From positions 1 to 30,697 of the forward strand of contig NZ_BMOD01000039.1 in assembly GCF_014646895.1 (NCBI RefSeq): DNA of 30,697 nt, written 5' to 3'. The position numbers and the translations under genes were made by a program. Source of the stretch: Deinococcus roseus. Lineage in GTDB: Bacteria > Deinococcota > Deinococci > Deinococcales > Deinococcaceae. The notes under the pieces are model-generated. The model worked only from the letters and a program-made list of their open reading frames with translations, did not search any database and was not told the origin of the DNA. Below are positions 16,808 to 24,745 of this stretch, piece by piece. How positions within the stretch are numbered: position 1 is the stretch's first letter; every line of letters begins with the position of its first letter.

Positions 16808-18139
16808 TTATTTCAGGTAGCCACCGTCTTTGGAGACTTTTTCTGCTGCGGCCTGAGCCTGTTTGAGGGCCTGATCGACGGTCATCTGGCCGCTCAGCAC
16901 GCCTGCGAGGTACTGGCCCACCTGGGTGCCCAGTGCCTGGAATTCAGGGATGCCCACGAATTGAATGCCCACGTAAGGTGCAGGATTTTTGGTTTGATTG
17001 GTGGGATCAGCCCGGTTGATGCTGTCCAGCACAATGTTGGCGAAGGCACCTGCAGCTTTCTGGTAGTTGGCGTTTTTGTAGGTGCTGGCACGGGTTCCTG
17101 GAGGCACGGCAGCCCAGGTGCCTTTCTCTTTGGCGACCAGTGCAATGTAGTCCTTGCTGGTGGCCCAGGTGATGAATTTGAAAGCTTCGTTTTCGTGGGT
17201 GGTGGATTTGGGAACAGCCAGAGACCACGCCCACAACCAGTTGCTGCCTCTGGGGGTGCCAGGTCCGGTGGGGGCGTTGGCGAAGCCCACCGAGTTGACC
17301 ACTTTGCTTTGTGCTGGGTCTGAGATGAAGCCTGCAGCGACGGTGGCATCGATCCACATTCCACATTTGCCCTGGGAGAACAGGGTGAGGTTTTCGGTGA
17401 AGCCGTTGGAGGTGACACCAGGAGGGCCGTACTTCTTGATCAGGCCCGTGTAGAAGGTCATGGCGCGTTTCCAGGCTGCGCTGTTGACGGTGGCATTCCA
17501 GTTCATGTCGAACCACTGGCCACCGAAGGTGTTGACCACCGTGCTGAAGACAGCCATGTTTTCACCCCAGCCGGGAAGGCCGCGCAGGCAGATGCCGTAC
17601 TGGCCCTGGTTGGGTTTGTGCAGGGCTTTGGCAAAACGCTCGATCTGGGTCCAGGTGGGCTTCACGGGCATTTTCAGGCCGGCCTGGGCAAACAGGTCTT
17701 TGCGGTAAAAGGTCATGCTGCTTTCGGCGTAGAAGGGCAGGGCAAAGAGTTTCTTGTTGTATGACAGGCCTTTGCGGACAGGCTCCAGCACGTCGTTCAG
17801 GTCGTAGTCTTTGGCGATGTCAGCATTTTTGCTGAACTGTGCCGAGAGGTCTTCCAGCCAGCCGTTTTTGGCCCAGATGGGCACTTCGTAGGTGCCGACA
17901 GTGGCAATGTCGAAGGTGCCTGCTCCGGACGCCACATCCAGGGTGATCTTCTGACGGAGTTCGTTCTCGGGGAGGACCACCCATTTGACTTTGATGTCAG
18001 GGTAGGCTTTCTCAAACTCTGGGGTGAGTTTTTGCATGGTGACCATGTCCGGGTTGTTCACGGTGGCAATGGTGATGGTGGTGGCAAAGGCGGATGACCC
18101 CAAGCCCAAGAGCAGGCTTAATGCGAAAAACTTCTTCAT
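16808..18139 (-). CDS. Polyol/sugar ABC transporter substrate-binding protein (SmoE-like)
   Basis: A 443-residue extracytoplasmic binding protein of the SBP_bac_1 type. The Sec signal is MKKFFALSLLLGLGSSAFA, with probable cleavage after AFA and no lipobox Cys. The mature part opens with TITIATVNNPDMVTMQKLTP and includes the family-typical LPFYAESSMTFYRKDLF. Start 18139 is supported by GGAGGAATACAC and the signal peptide; an upstream frame to 18262 would cross the promoter. Overall pattern and neighbours suggest sorbitol/mannitol binding. It is the first gene of the cluster and lies directly behind the LacI-type operator. Confidence 0.93.
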   Translation of the reverse strand: MKKFFALSLLLGLGSSAFATTITIATVNNPDMVTMQKLTPEFEKAYPDIKVKWVVLPENELRQKITLDVASGAGTFDIATVGTYEVPIWAKNGWLEDLSAQFSKNADIAKDYDLNDVLEPVRKGLSYNKKLFALPFYAESSMTFYRKDLFAQAGLKMPVKPTWTQIERFAKALHKPNQGQYGICLRGLPGWGENMAVFSTVVNTFGGQWFDMNWNATVNSAAWKRAMTFYTGLIKKYGPPGVTSNGFTENLTLFSQGKCGMWIDATVAAGFISDPAQSKVVNSVGFANAPTGPGTPRGSNWLWAWSLAVPKSTTHENEAFKFITWATSKDYIALVAKEKGTWAAVPPGTRASTYKNANYQKAAGAFANIVLDSINRADPTNQTKNPAPYVGIQFVGIPEFQALGTQVGQYLAGVLSGQMTVDQALKQAQAAAEKVSKDGGYLK

Positions 18140-18222
18140 GTGTATTCCTCCCTGTTGCGGGACCAAAGGTGGGTGCCAGAACTTTGAGATGTTCTGTATG
18201 GTAAATGCCATTCTGGACGTGG

Positions 18223-18242
18223 ATGGACTCGCGTCCATAGTA
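18223..18242 (-). promoter_or_regulatory. LacI-type operator at the polyol operon promoter
   Basis: ATGGACGCGAGTCCAT in gene orientation (18238-18223) is a 16-bp palindrome with the central CG typical of LacI/GalR operators. A -10 candidate TACTAT (18242-18237) abuts it, so a bound repressor would block the promoter. The -35 is poor. The same operator occurs at 19378-19393. Confidence 0.75.
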
Positions 18243-18290
18243 AAGCACACTTTTGCCATCATTGTCTAGTGGCAACTGGGGTATTCTGTA

Positions 18291-18308
18291 AAGTGACATC
18301 CGTCACTT
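18291..18308. promoter_or_regulatory. CRP-like palindrome
   Basis: AAGTGACATCCGTCACTT has perfect 7-bp arms and the GTGA-N6-TCAC core of CRP-family sites. It lies between the divergent binding-protein and lacI-type genes. Its centre is about 70 bp upstream of the transcription start predicted from the TACTAT -10, a class I activator distance. Catabolite control of polyol uptake is the likely meaning, inferred from position. Confidence 0.55.
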
Positions 18309-18353
18309 GTTCACTTTGGCTCCAACCCACCATTCTTGATCCACAGGAGATCC

Positions 18354-19358
18354 ATGCCGACCATCAGTGATGTAGCCAAACTCGCCGGAGTATCCCCCAC
18401 CACCGCCAAACGTGCCCTGAGTGAGCCCCACAAATTGCTTCCCCAGACCCTGGAAAAAGTGCAGTGGGCCATCAAAGAACTCGACTATGAACCAGACTTG
18501 ACGGCCAGTGCGCTGGGACGAGGAAAAAGCAATGCTGTTGGACTGCTGGTGGCCAACATCCGGGAGCCTTTTTTTGCCGAGCTGGCCGATCAGGTGGGCA
18601 CCCTGCTGCGGGCGGAGGGATACAGTTTGCTGCTGGCAGACAGCAAATTCAATGGGGAACTGGAGTTGCAGAATTTAAAACTTCTGGCGGGTCATCGGGT
18701 GAGTGCCCTGATTGTGCGCCCAGCCTATGGCCGCAACAACCGGGATTATTTGCTCAAAATGCAAGACAAGGGCACCTACATCATTGAAGTGGACCACCAT
18801 GCCCTCACCAGTCCATTCGATTTTGTCATGCTGGACCACCAGCAGAGTGTCATGTTGGGGTTGCAGCACCTGTGGAACCTGGGACACACCCGCATTGCTG
18901 CGCTGGGAAGTTACGATCCCATCCACCATCCTGAGTGGCGGAGTTTCACCTTTGAGACGGCCATGACCCAGATGGGCCTGTCTGTGCCAGAGGGTTACCG
19001 TCAGATCGTGCCCTTGACCGAGGAAGGGGGTTACCAGAGAACCAGGGAGTTGCTCTCTCTTGCCGAGCGTCCCACTGCTGTTTTTGCCCTGAATGGCACA
19101 GAGGGCATGGGGGCTTTCCGGGCCATCCGAGAAGCAGGTTTGCGCATCCCAGAAGACATTTCTCTGCTGACATTTGACAATTACCCCTGGACAGGTCTGG
19201 TGTCTCCGGGCATTGATGCCATTGAGCAGCCAGTGACAGAAATGAGTACCGTGCTTGTCCGAAGAATTCTGGAAGGAGAAAACCGTTCTGTAGAGCTTTT
19301 TGGACAACAATTTCCTGGGCGCTTGGTGGTGCGGGGCAGTTGTGCCAGACCACGCTAA
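18354..19358 (+). CDS. LacI-family transcriptional regulator
   Basis: A 334-residue repressor. Residues 1-50 are the LacI helix-turn-helix plus hinge (MPTISDVAKLAGVSPTTAKR, then ALGRGKSNAVG). The remainder is a periplasmic-binding-protein-like effector domain ending in LVSPGIDAIEQP and a helix. ATG 18354 follows CAGGAG; the upstream in-frame ATG at 18336 lacks such a site and precedes the conserved start. The gene diverges from the polyol operon and a matching palindromic operator lies between them, so it probably represses transport until a polyol binds. A second identical-type operator 20 bp beyond its stop suggests another target or DNA looping. Confidence 0.95.
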   Translation: MPTISDVAKLAGVSPTTAKRALSEPHKLLPQTLEKVQWAIKELDYEPDLTASALGRGKSNAVGLLVANIREPFFAELADQVGTLLRAEGYSLLLADSKFNGELELQNLKLLAGHRVSALIVRPAYGRNNRDYLLKMQDKGTYIIEVDHHALTSPFDFVMLDHQQSVMLGLQHLWNLGHTRIAALGSYDPIHHPEWRSFTFETAMTQMGLSVPEGYRQIVPLTEEGGYQRTRELLSLAERPTAVFALNGTEGMGAFRAIREAGLRIPEDISLLTFDNYPWTGLVSPGIDAIEQPVTEMSTVLVRRILEGENRSVELFGQQFPGRLVVRGSCARPR

Positions 19359-19377
19359 GGCTTGCACGCCCTAGTTA

Positions 19378-19393
19378 ATGGACGCGGGTCCAT
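19378..19393 (+). promoter_or_regulatory. Second LacI-type operator
   Basis: ATGGACGCGGGTCCAT differs from the operator at 18223-18238 by one base, in the central spacer, when both are read in the same orientation. It lies 20 bp after the lacI-type stop codon, and TAGTTA immediately precedes it. There is no recognisable plus-strand target within the next 500 bp. Confidence 0.7.
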
Positions 19394-19840
19394 TTGGGCC
19401 TTTTCAAATGCTCTTGGAAGCATGAAAAGCCACCTCACAGCCTGATGAATCCAACTGATAGCAACCTTTGAAAATGAATCATGTGCATGGGATGAATCAC
19501 CAGATAGGGGTTAAGGTGTGGTAGCTGTCACCTGGTATCGGGGTATCTGGATCTTCGGAACGGAAAAGTACGGTCTAGGCCAGAAAATAATGCATGGAAC
19601 GGTGTTTTTTGGATTCAAATTACCCTTCCAGGTACCGATACAGGGTGCTTCGAGACACGGGGTAGCGGGACCAGTTGGACGAAAAATATCGGGCCAATTT
19701 AAATTTCTCCTTCCAGAAGCACGAAATTCTCATTCAAAAACATTTTCCTCGATCTCCAGGGGGCGTCATCGCCCCTGCTTAACCACCTCGAAGAGGAACC
19801 CTCAGACGACCCAGGGGCAAAGCCCGGTGGTCATGGGCAA
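19394..19840. other. Intergenic stretch, mostly without genes
   Basis: About 450 bp holding a recombinase remnant (19620-19673) and otherwise no frame I can support. An imperfect hairpin (GGCCTTTTCAAATGCT with AAGCATGAAAAGCC, 19398-19431) may end the lacI-type transcript, but no T-run follows. Confidence 0.4.
19620..19673 (-). pseudogene. C-terminal remnant of a serine recombinase
   Basis: The minus strand reads SRYPVSRSTLYRYLEG and then stop. This is the terminal DNA-binding helix-turn-helix of resolvase/invertase proteins and matches VSRSTLYRYL at the end of the intact recombinase at 22090. Upstream sequence is not recombinase-like, so only the last 15-20 codons survive. It marks an old element boundary. 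Confidence 0.65.
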
Positions 19841-19897
19841 ATCAGGCAAGATCACAGCAGGATCAGGCAAGCCCAGCTGGACTCCACCCCCTACAAT
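19841..19897 (+). promoter_or_regulatory. Promoter with two AraC-type boxes for the SDR at 19967
   Basis: Two copies of ATCAGGCAAG start at 19841 and 19862, exactly 21 bp apart. TACAAT at 19892-19897 is a good -10, exactly 30 bp from the start of the proximal box. No -35 consensus is present, which fits an activator-dependent promoter. The arrangement is the same as at 6177-6233. Confidence 0.65.
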
Positions 19898-19966
19898 GAC
19901 AGGTGAACAGAACCGTTCGGTACAGGAACGGCCCACATCACACCTCAATGAAAACGGGAGACCAGT

Positions 19967-20836
19967 ATGTCTAAAAAAAGCACGAACAAGCAAGTCTGGA
20001 TGATCACCGGAGCCGGGCGCGGGCTGGGAATCGATCTCGCCCGAGCAGCACTAAAGGTTGGGCACCTTGTGGTCGCAACTGGACGGAACCCTGAGCAAAT
20101 CAGGTCTGCCCTCGGGGACCATCAGGACCTGCTGACCATCAAACTCGATGTGACACGCCCCGAAGATGCCCAGGCAGCGGTGGAGGCCACCCTGGAGCGG
20201 TTTGGTCGCCTGGATGTGCTGGTCAACAATGCAGGCAACTTTTACGCCGGGTTCTTTGAGGAACTCAGCCCTGAACAGGTGCGCAGCCAGATCGAGACCT
20301 TGCTGTTCGGTCCCATGAACGTTGCCAGGGCCGCCTTGCCAGCAATGCGCAGGCAGCGCTCTGGGCTCTTGATCACCCTTTCTTCCACCGCTGGCATTTC
20401 TGGAGGGGTGTTCTGCACGGCTTACGCCGCCGCGAAGTTTGGCCTCGAGGGCTGGATGGAATCGCTCACCCCCGAGGTCGCCCCCTTCGGCATCCGCACC
20501 ATGCTGGTCGAGCCTGGGTTTTTCCGCACTGAACTGCTGACCGAAACGTCCACCACCTACGCCCAGCCCCACATCGACGATTATGCCGAGAAGACCCAGG
20601 AGACCATCACGGCCTGGAACGGGATGAACGGCCAGCAGGGTGGAGACCCGGCCAAACTCGCCCACGCGATTGTGCAACTTGCCGCCCAGGATGAGCCCCC
20701 GTTTCGCTTCGCCGCTGGTGCCGACGCTGTGAAGGTGTTCGAGCAGAAGGCCAGAGATTTGCTTGCACAAGCAAATGCCCACCGGGCATTGTCCAGCAAC
20801 CTTGACCACGATCCCCAAACCTCTGCACCCCAATAG
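19967..20836 (+). CDS. Short-chain dehydrogenase/reductase
   Basis: A 289-residue classical SDR with a TGAGRGLG nucleotide-binding loop near residue 14, VLVNNAG in the middle, a catalytic Ser in TLSSTAG and YAAAK as the active-site Tyr-Lys. The ATGRN end of the second strand suggests NADPH preference. ATG 19967 has GGGAG upstream. It is preceded by an activator-type promoter and followed on the same strand by a gene fragment and a second AraC regulator. GC-rich codon choice resembles the 8639-10426 reductases more than the nearby polyol genes. The substrate is unknown. Confidence 0.93.
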   Translation: MSKKSTNKQVWMITGAGRGLGIDLARAALKVGHLVVATGRNPEQIRSALGDHQDLLTIKLDVTRPEDAQAAVEATLERFGRLDVLVNNAGNFYAGFFEELSPEQVRSQIETLLFGPMNVARAALPAMRRQRSGLLITLSSTAGISGGVFCTAYAAAKFGLEGWMESLTPEVAPFGIRTMLVEPGFFRTELLTETSTTYAQPHIDDYAEKTQETITAWNGMNGQQGGDPAKLAHAIVQLAAQDEPPFRFAAGADAVKVFEQKARDLLAQANAHRALSSNLDHDPQTSAPQ

Positions 20837-20847
20837 GAGATCACAAC

Positions 20848-20988
20848 CATCCGCTGGACAGCATCACCATCATCTACAAAGAGACCAGTTCTGTGCCGAC
20901 CCTCACCAAGATGGGCACGATCACCTCCAAGCTCAGCGTGTTCGACCATCTCCCCGATCGGGTCAACATGCGCGTCGCACTCCGATAA
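20848..20988 (+). pseudogene. C-terminal fragment of an unrecognised gene
   Basis: After the SDR stop, a frame reads HPLDSITIIYKETSSVPTLT, then a KMGTITSKLSVF segment and an end at NMRVALR. The codon choice looks coding but there is no start codon or ribosome site. About 46 residues remain. I cannot name the family. It suggests that a gene between the SDR and the AraC regulator was deleted. Confidence 0.35.
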
Positions 20989-21062
20989 ACCTGTTTCAGT
21001 TGCTTCGTAAGATCGAAACTGCTGACCCAACCATCGGCATTCAAGGAGCGAACGGAACACAC

Positions 21063-21983
21063 ATGGACATCACCCCGAGTCAGACGAGCAGTGAGTTCCA
21101 GGCCACCCTGGCCACCCTGGCTGAACAGGTTGCGAGAAGAACAGGCCGGGCAGAAGATGTCCCGACCGCATGGCCTGCCCTCTCGCTGCATCGCCGCGCG
21201 AGGCCGACTCCGGCTGAACCTTGCCTGTACGCTCCCAGCGTGACCCTCGTGATTGGCGGGCAGAAACGGGTGAGCCTCGGGGAGGAGAGCTTCCTGCTCA
21301 CCCCAGGGCACTTCTTGCTGACCTCAGCAAATCTCCCGGTGACCCCACAGATTCTGGAGGCCAGTTCTCAACACCCGTTCCTGGCCCTCATGCTGGAACT
21401 GGATCTCTCCGCCCTGACAACCCTCCTGTTGAACACCGACCTCCCTCCTGTGGGCCGAAGTGAATCAAGCCGAGCGATGGCGCTGGGTGAGGCCACCCTG
21501 GACCTTCTGGACATCTTTCGTCGGTTTGTGAGGCTCATTGACATGCCGCGTGACTTGCCGATCCTGGCCCCCTTGATTCAGCAGGAAATTCTGTACCGGG
21601 TGCTGATGAGCCCTCAGGGTGAGGGGTTGCGTCAGATGGCGGCGGTGGGCAGTCACAGCCACCGGATCGCCCGGGCAATCCGGTGGCTGGGGACGCACTT
21701 CAACCTGCCCCTGAAGATCGAGGAACTGGCCGAACAGGTGGGTCTGAGCGCCTCTGCCTTCCACCGGATCTTCAAGGAAGTGACCGCCATGAGCCCCCTG
21801 CAATACCAGAAGACCCTGCGGCTCTCGGAAGCGCAGCGCCTGATGCTGACACAGAAGATGGACGCCGCCAGGGCAGGCTTCGAGGTCGGGTACGTGAGTG
21901 CCTCACAGTTCAGCCGGGAGTACCGGAGGCACTTCGGCTCGTCGCCCACCAGCCATGTGGCCACCCTGCGGCAGACGGACTGA
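21063..21983 (+). CDS. AraC-family regulator with AraC_N domain, second copy
   Basis: A 306-residue paralogue of the regulator at 5165-6127. The N-terminal AraC_N domain spans roughly residues 25-165 (VTLVIGGQKRVSLGEESFLL, LLTSANLPV). The C-terminal double helix-turn-helix includes KIEELAEQVGLSASAFHRIF and VSASQFSREYRRHFGSSP. The frame extends upstream to 20763, but ATG 21063 is chosen because conserved sequence begins after it; AAGGAG lies 15-20 bp before it. It follows the box-bearing SDR transcription unit and may control it. Which of the two paralogues binds the boxes cannot be told from sequence. Confidence 0.92.
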   Translation: MDITPSQTSSEFQATLATLAEQVARRTGRAEDVPTAWPALSLHRRARPTPAEPCLYAPSVTLVIGGQKRVSLGEESFLLTPGHFLLTSANLPVTPQILEASSQHPFLALMLELDLSALTTLLLNTDLPPVGRSESSRAMALGEATLDLLDIFRRFVRLIDMPRDLPILAPLIQQEILYRVLMSPQGEGLRQMAAVGSHSHRIARAIRWLGTHFNLPLKIEELAEQVGLSASAFHRIFKEVTAMSPLQYQKTLRLSEAQRLMLTQKMDAARAGFEVGYVSASQFSREYRRHFGSSPTSHVATLRQTD

Positions 21984-22089
21984 ACCTATAACGTCCTGAC
22001 TGCGGATTGGACCCTGGTGGACTGGCAATGCGAAAATGTCCGACCTGGAAGAAAAATGGATTTGTGAAACAGCCATTGCTGGCTTCAAT

Positions 22090-22641
22090 TCACTCGTGCA
22101 GATACCGATAAAGGGTACTCCTTGACACCTGCAGCATCCTGGCCACCTCGGTCACCGAATGCTCGGCTTTCAGCAGGTCCCGAGCAGCTTTGATCTGATC
22201 CCCACTCAGCTTGTGTTTCCTTCCACCTACACGTCCTCTGGCCCTTGCAGCTTCCAGCCCAGCACGGGTGCGGTCCCGAATCACGTCCCGCTCGAACTCA
22301 GCCAGGGCACCAAAAATATGAAAAAACAGTTTGCCGTTTGTTGAGGAGGTGTCCAATTTCTCTTGCACCACGTGCAATGCCACCCCTCTGGCTTCCAGCA
22401 GTTTCACCGTTTCAATCAGGTGCTGGAGGCTTCTTCCCAGTCGGTCGAGTTTCCAGACCACCAGTTTGTCTCCGGAGCGCAGAAACTTCAGGGCTTCCTC
22501 AAAGCCAGGCCGGTCTGTGGAAGCCCCACTGAGGTGGTCAGTGAAGATTCTTTCACAACCCTCTTTCTTCAGGCTGTCCAGTTGAAGCTCCAAATTTTGA
22601 TCCCGGGTGGAGACCCGGGCGTATCCGACAATTTCACCCAT
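22090..22641 (-). CDS. Serine recombinase (resolvase/invertase)
   Basis: A 183-residue protein with the complete resolvase/invertase layout. The catalytic Ser11 is in YARVSTRDQN, conserved arginines are in the VWKLDRLGRS motif near residue 70, the long E-helix lies around residues 105-135, and a C-terminal helix-turn-helix ends VSRSTLYRYLHE. The start is ATG 22641 with no strong ribosome site. It is the size of Tn3-type resolvases and Pin-like invertases. It is about 18 kb from the full Tn3 transposase, so linkage is doubtful. An inverted repeat upstream may be part of its site. Confidence 0.92.
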   Translation of the reverse strand: MGEIVGYARVSTRDQNLELQLDSLKKEGCERIFTDHLSGASTDRPGFEEALKFLRSGDKLVVWKLDRLGRSLQHLIETVKLLEARGVALHVVQEKLDTSSTNGKLFFHIFGALAEFERDVIRDRTRAGLEAARARGRVGGRKHKLSGDQIKAARDLLKAEHSVTEVARMLQVSRSTLYRYLHE

Positions 22642-22647
22642 GCTTCA

Positions 22648-22783
22648 GTGTAGCGAAATCAAAAGGAGCAGGGGTTTGCAGGGCGTTGATTTCAGGACGA
22701 GTTTTAGAGCACTTTCACGTCCAGAAACCCGTGTGTTTCTTTTCCGATCAGAAGTGTTCTGTAAAGGATCGTTTGCGCTACAC
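22648..22783. repeat. Inverted repeat upstream of the recombinase, possible res-site parts
   Basis: GTGTAGCG at 22648-22655 and CGCTACAC at 22776-22783 face each other across 120 bp in the non-coding segment upstream of the recombinase start. Resolvase sites usually lie here. Clear 12-bp subsite pairs were not identified, so the assignment is tentative. Confidence 0.3.
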
Positions 22784-22803
22784 CCTGCATCCCAGTGGGT
22801 CTC

Positions 22804-23706
22804 TTATGGAAAAAATCCCCACAAAGCCCTGCTGTTCCGGGCTTCGCCCATCACTGGAAGCCCAAAACCTTCTTCCACCGTGCGCAGCACACTGTAATGG
22901 TTGAAAGCCACCTTTGAGCTTATGGGTCCCCTAGCCTTTCCCGAAACCACCACCAGCACCACCCGACCTCCCTGATCCACCTTCTCCGGTCCCTGGGCAG
23001 GTGCGCTTTCGTCCGCCTCATCAAAGGTCAAAAAGATCACGTCGTTTTTGCCCCAGCTTTTTGAGGTCATGATCTTGCGCACCAGTTCCCCGGCCACCTG
23101 GTCTCCGGTTGCCTCCAGGTTCTTGCCTCCCCTGCACGCAGGGGTGCCGTGCATGTCCTCACACTGGTCCGGCACAATCAAACTGAAATTCGGCATTTCC
23201 CCTGACTTCAGGTCGCTGGCCAGTTGATCCAGCGGCACCACCTGCTTTGCCCGGGCCATGTCCTGCTGGATGGATTTGAACAACAAAAACGGGTTGTGCT
23301 TGCGGGCATACCGTCCAAATACACCTGCAAAATTCACCTTCGAGCCTGCCTCAGGCAATCCCCCCAGGTAAGATTTCCAGCTGAGTCCGGCATGTTCCAG
23401 CTGGTCGGCCAGGTTGTCTCCCTTGAGCACCACGGTGGCATCATCGTCCTGAATGCCGTGCGTGCTTCCAGACACCAGCGCCACGTAATTCGGCAAACTT
23501 GGATGGGTGATCGCCCAGAAGTTGGTGGCAAGCCCGTATGTGCCAGCCAGCCGGTTGATTTCTGGCATGTTTTTGTTGCCGATCACCGAACCAAACCCAT
23601 GGTTTTCCAGCACAATCACAAACACATGCCCAAAATGGGGTGTTTTGGCAGGGGCTGCACCCGCTGTACCCCAGCCCAGAAGTCCCAGCAGCAACAGAGG
23701 TTTCAT
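22804..23706 (-). CDS. Secreted phosphoesterase (acid phosphatase / phospholipase C family)
   Basis: A 300-residue protein of the PF04185 phosphoesterase family. It starts with a Sec signal (MKPLLLLGLLGWGTAGAA). The metal-site motifs seen are VIVLENHGFGSVIG, THPSLPNYVALVSG, VPDQCEDMHG and FLTFDEADES. Start 23706 is chosen for the signal peptide and AAGG upstream; a longer frame to 23796 overlaps the preceding gene. It would act outside the inner membrane on phosphate esters or phospholipids. It begins 34 bp after the COG4705 gene, so the two are likely co-transcribed. Confidence 0.88.
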   Translation of the reverse strand: MKPLLLLGLLGWGTAGAAPAKTPHFGHVFVIVLENHGFGSVIGNKNMPEINRLAGTYGLATNFWAITHPSLPNYVALVSGSTHGIQDDDATVVLKGDNLADQLEHAGLSWKSYLGGLPEAGSKVNFAGVFGRYARKHNPFLLFKSIQQDMARAKQVVPLDQLASDLKSGEMPNFSLIVPDQCEDMHGTPACRGGKNLEATGDQVAGELVRKIMTSKSWGKNDVIFLTFDEADESAPAQGPEKVDQGGRVVLVVVSGKARGPISSKVAFNHYSVLRTVEEGFGLPVMGEARNSRALWGFFP

Positions 23707-23740
23707 GCCTGACCTTACCCTTGACCATGTTCCAGCAAAG

Positions 23741-24526
23741 TCAAGCATCACGCACTTCCTTTCTGCCCAGGGCCAACACCACAACCAGTAGCACAATCAC
23801 CCCGGTCAGCAGCAGGGTCACGGTCCCAGCTCCCCACCCAAGCCCTCCCTGTGAAACGGGCACCCACATGAAATCCGCAAAAGAGGCTCCATAAGGTCGG
23901 GTGAAGATGTAAGACACCCAGAAAACCAGAATCTCTTGCCCTCTGAACAGCCGTTGAAACATCAGGGGCAAGATGAACAGCACCCCAAAAATCACTCCGG
24001 AAGTCAGCCAGCCCCAGTGGAAGGTCTTGGCGGTCAAATCGCCCACTGCAGTCCCCAGTGCAAAGGTGCACAGCACCACCACCCAGTAGAACACCTCCCG
24101 CCTGCGGGTGTGGATGCTGTGGATCGACAGTGTACCTTCAATGCGGTGCCAGAGCCAGAAAGTGATGAACAGGGAGACCAGGAAAAACAGGGCAGACACC
24201 AGGTAAGGGATGCCCAGGGCCACATGCACGGCGTCCGCAGCCAGGGTGCCAAACACACTGACCATCATCACCGCCGTCCAGTACACTCCGGGCCGGTACT
24301 GGTCCTGCTGGAACTGCCACAGCAGGGAAACCACCAGGCCCAGAACCCCAAAGGCCACCGCGGCCACTGGCCCCAGAGTGTGGGCCAGAAAATCCGAGGC
24401 GGCTTCACCCATCCCGGTGGTCAGCACCTTGATGGTCCAGAACAGCACCGTGACCTCTGGCACCTTGCTCAGCAGGTTTCGGACCCCACGGGGCCGATCA
24501 GCTTGCAGTTCGCGGCCCTGTTTCAT
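23741..24526 (-). CDS. COG4705 multi-spanning membrane protein
   Basis: A 261-residue inner-membrane protein of the uncharacterised COG4705 family, recognised by LLSKVPEVTVLFWTIKVLTT and a following GEAASDFL. It contains about eight helices built as four related two-helix units. Each unit has a tryptophan- or tyrosine-rich start, a glycine and then an acidic residue (GEAASDF, GTLAADAV, GTAVGDL, GASFADF). ATG 24526 has AGGAGG at a good distance. It is paralogous to the gene at 29361. The function is unknown; the neighbourhood of uppP, PAP2 and a sensor pair suggests an envelope role. Confidence 0.9.
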   Translation of the reverse strand: MKQGRELQADRPRGVRNLLSKVPEVTVLFWTIKVLTTGMGEAASDFLAHTLGPVAAVAFGVLGLVVSLLWQFQQDQYRPGVYWTAVMMVSVFGTLAADAVHVALGIPYLVSALFFLVSLFITFWLWHRIEGTLSIHSIHTRRREVFYWVVVLCTFALGTAVGDLTAKTFHWGWLTSGVIFGVLFILPLMFQRLFRGQEILVFWVSYIFTRPYGASFADFMWVPVSQGGLGWGAGTVTLLLTGVIVLLVVVLALGRKEVRDA

Positions 24527-24745
24527 CTGTCCTCCTGAACATGGTGCAGGTGAGCCAGGAACGGAGAAACCACAATCCAGTCCACAAATCTCAGGGTCCC
24601 AGAGCGCACCCCTACCAGTAAATTTCGGTTTGAACCCAGGAGGACACTTCCCACCCCGCCAAGCATGGCGCACCCCAGCACCGTTGAACAGCGCCCCTTC
24701 ACGCTGCTCCAGGTGCAGTGGGCTGCCTGACGCAAGCCTCTGCCC

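Noticed and set aside
24527..24745. Minus-strand 76-residue frame (24523-24753) between uppP and the COG4705 gene
   Set aside because: No recognisable domain or ribosome site, and it overlaps the proper COG4705 start.
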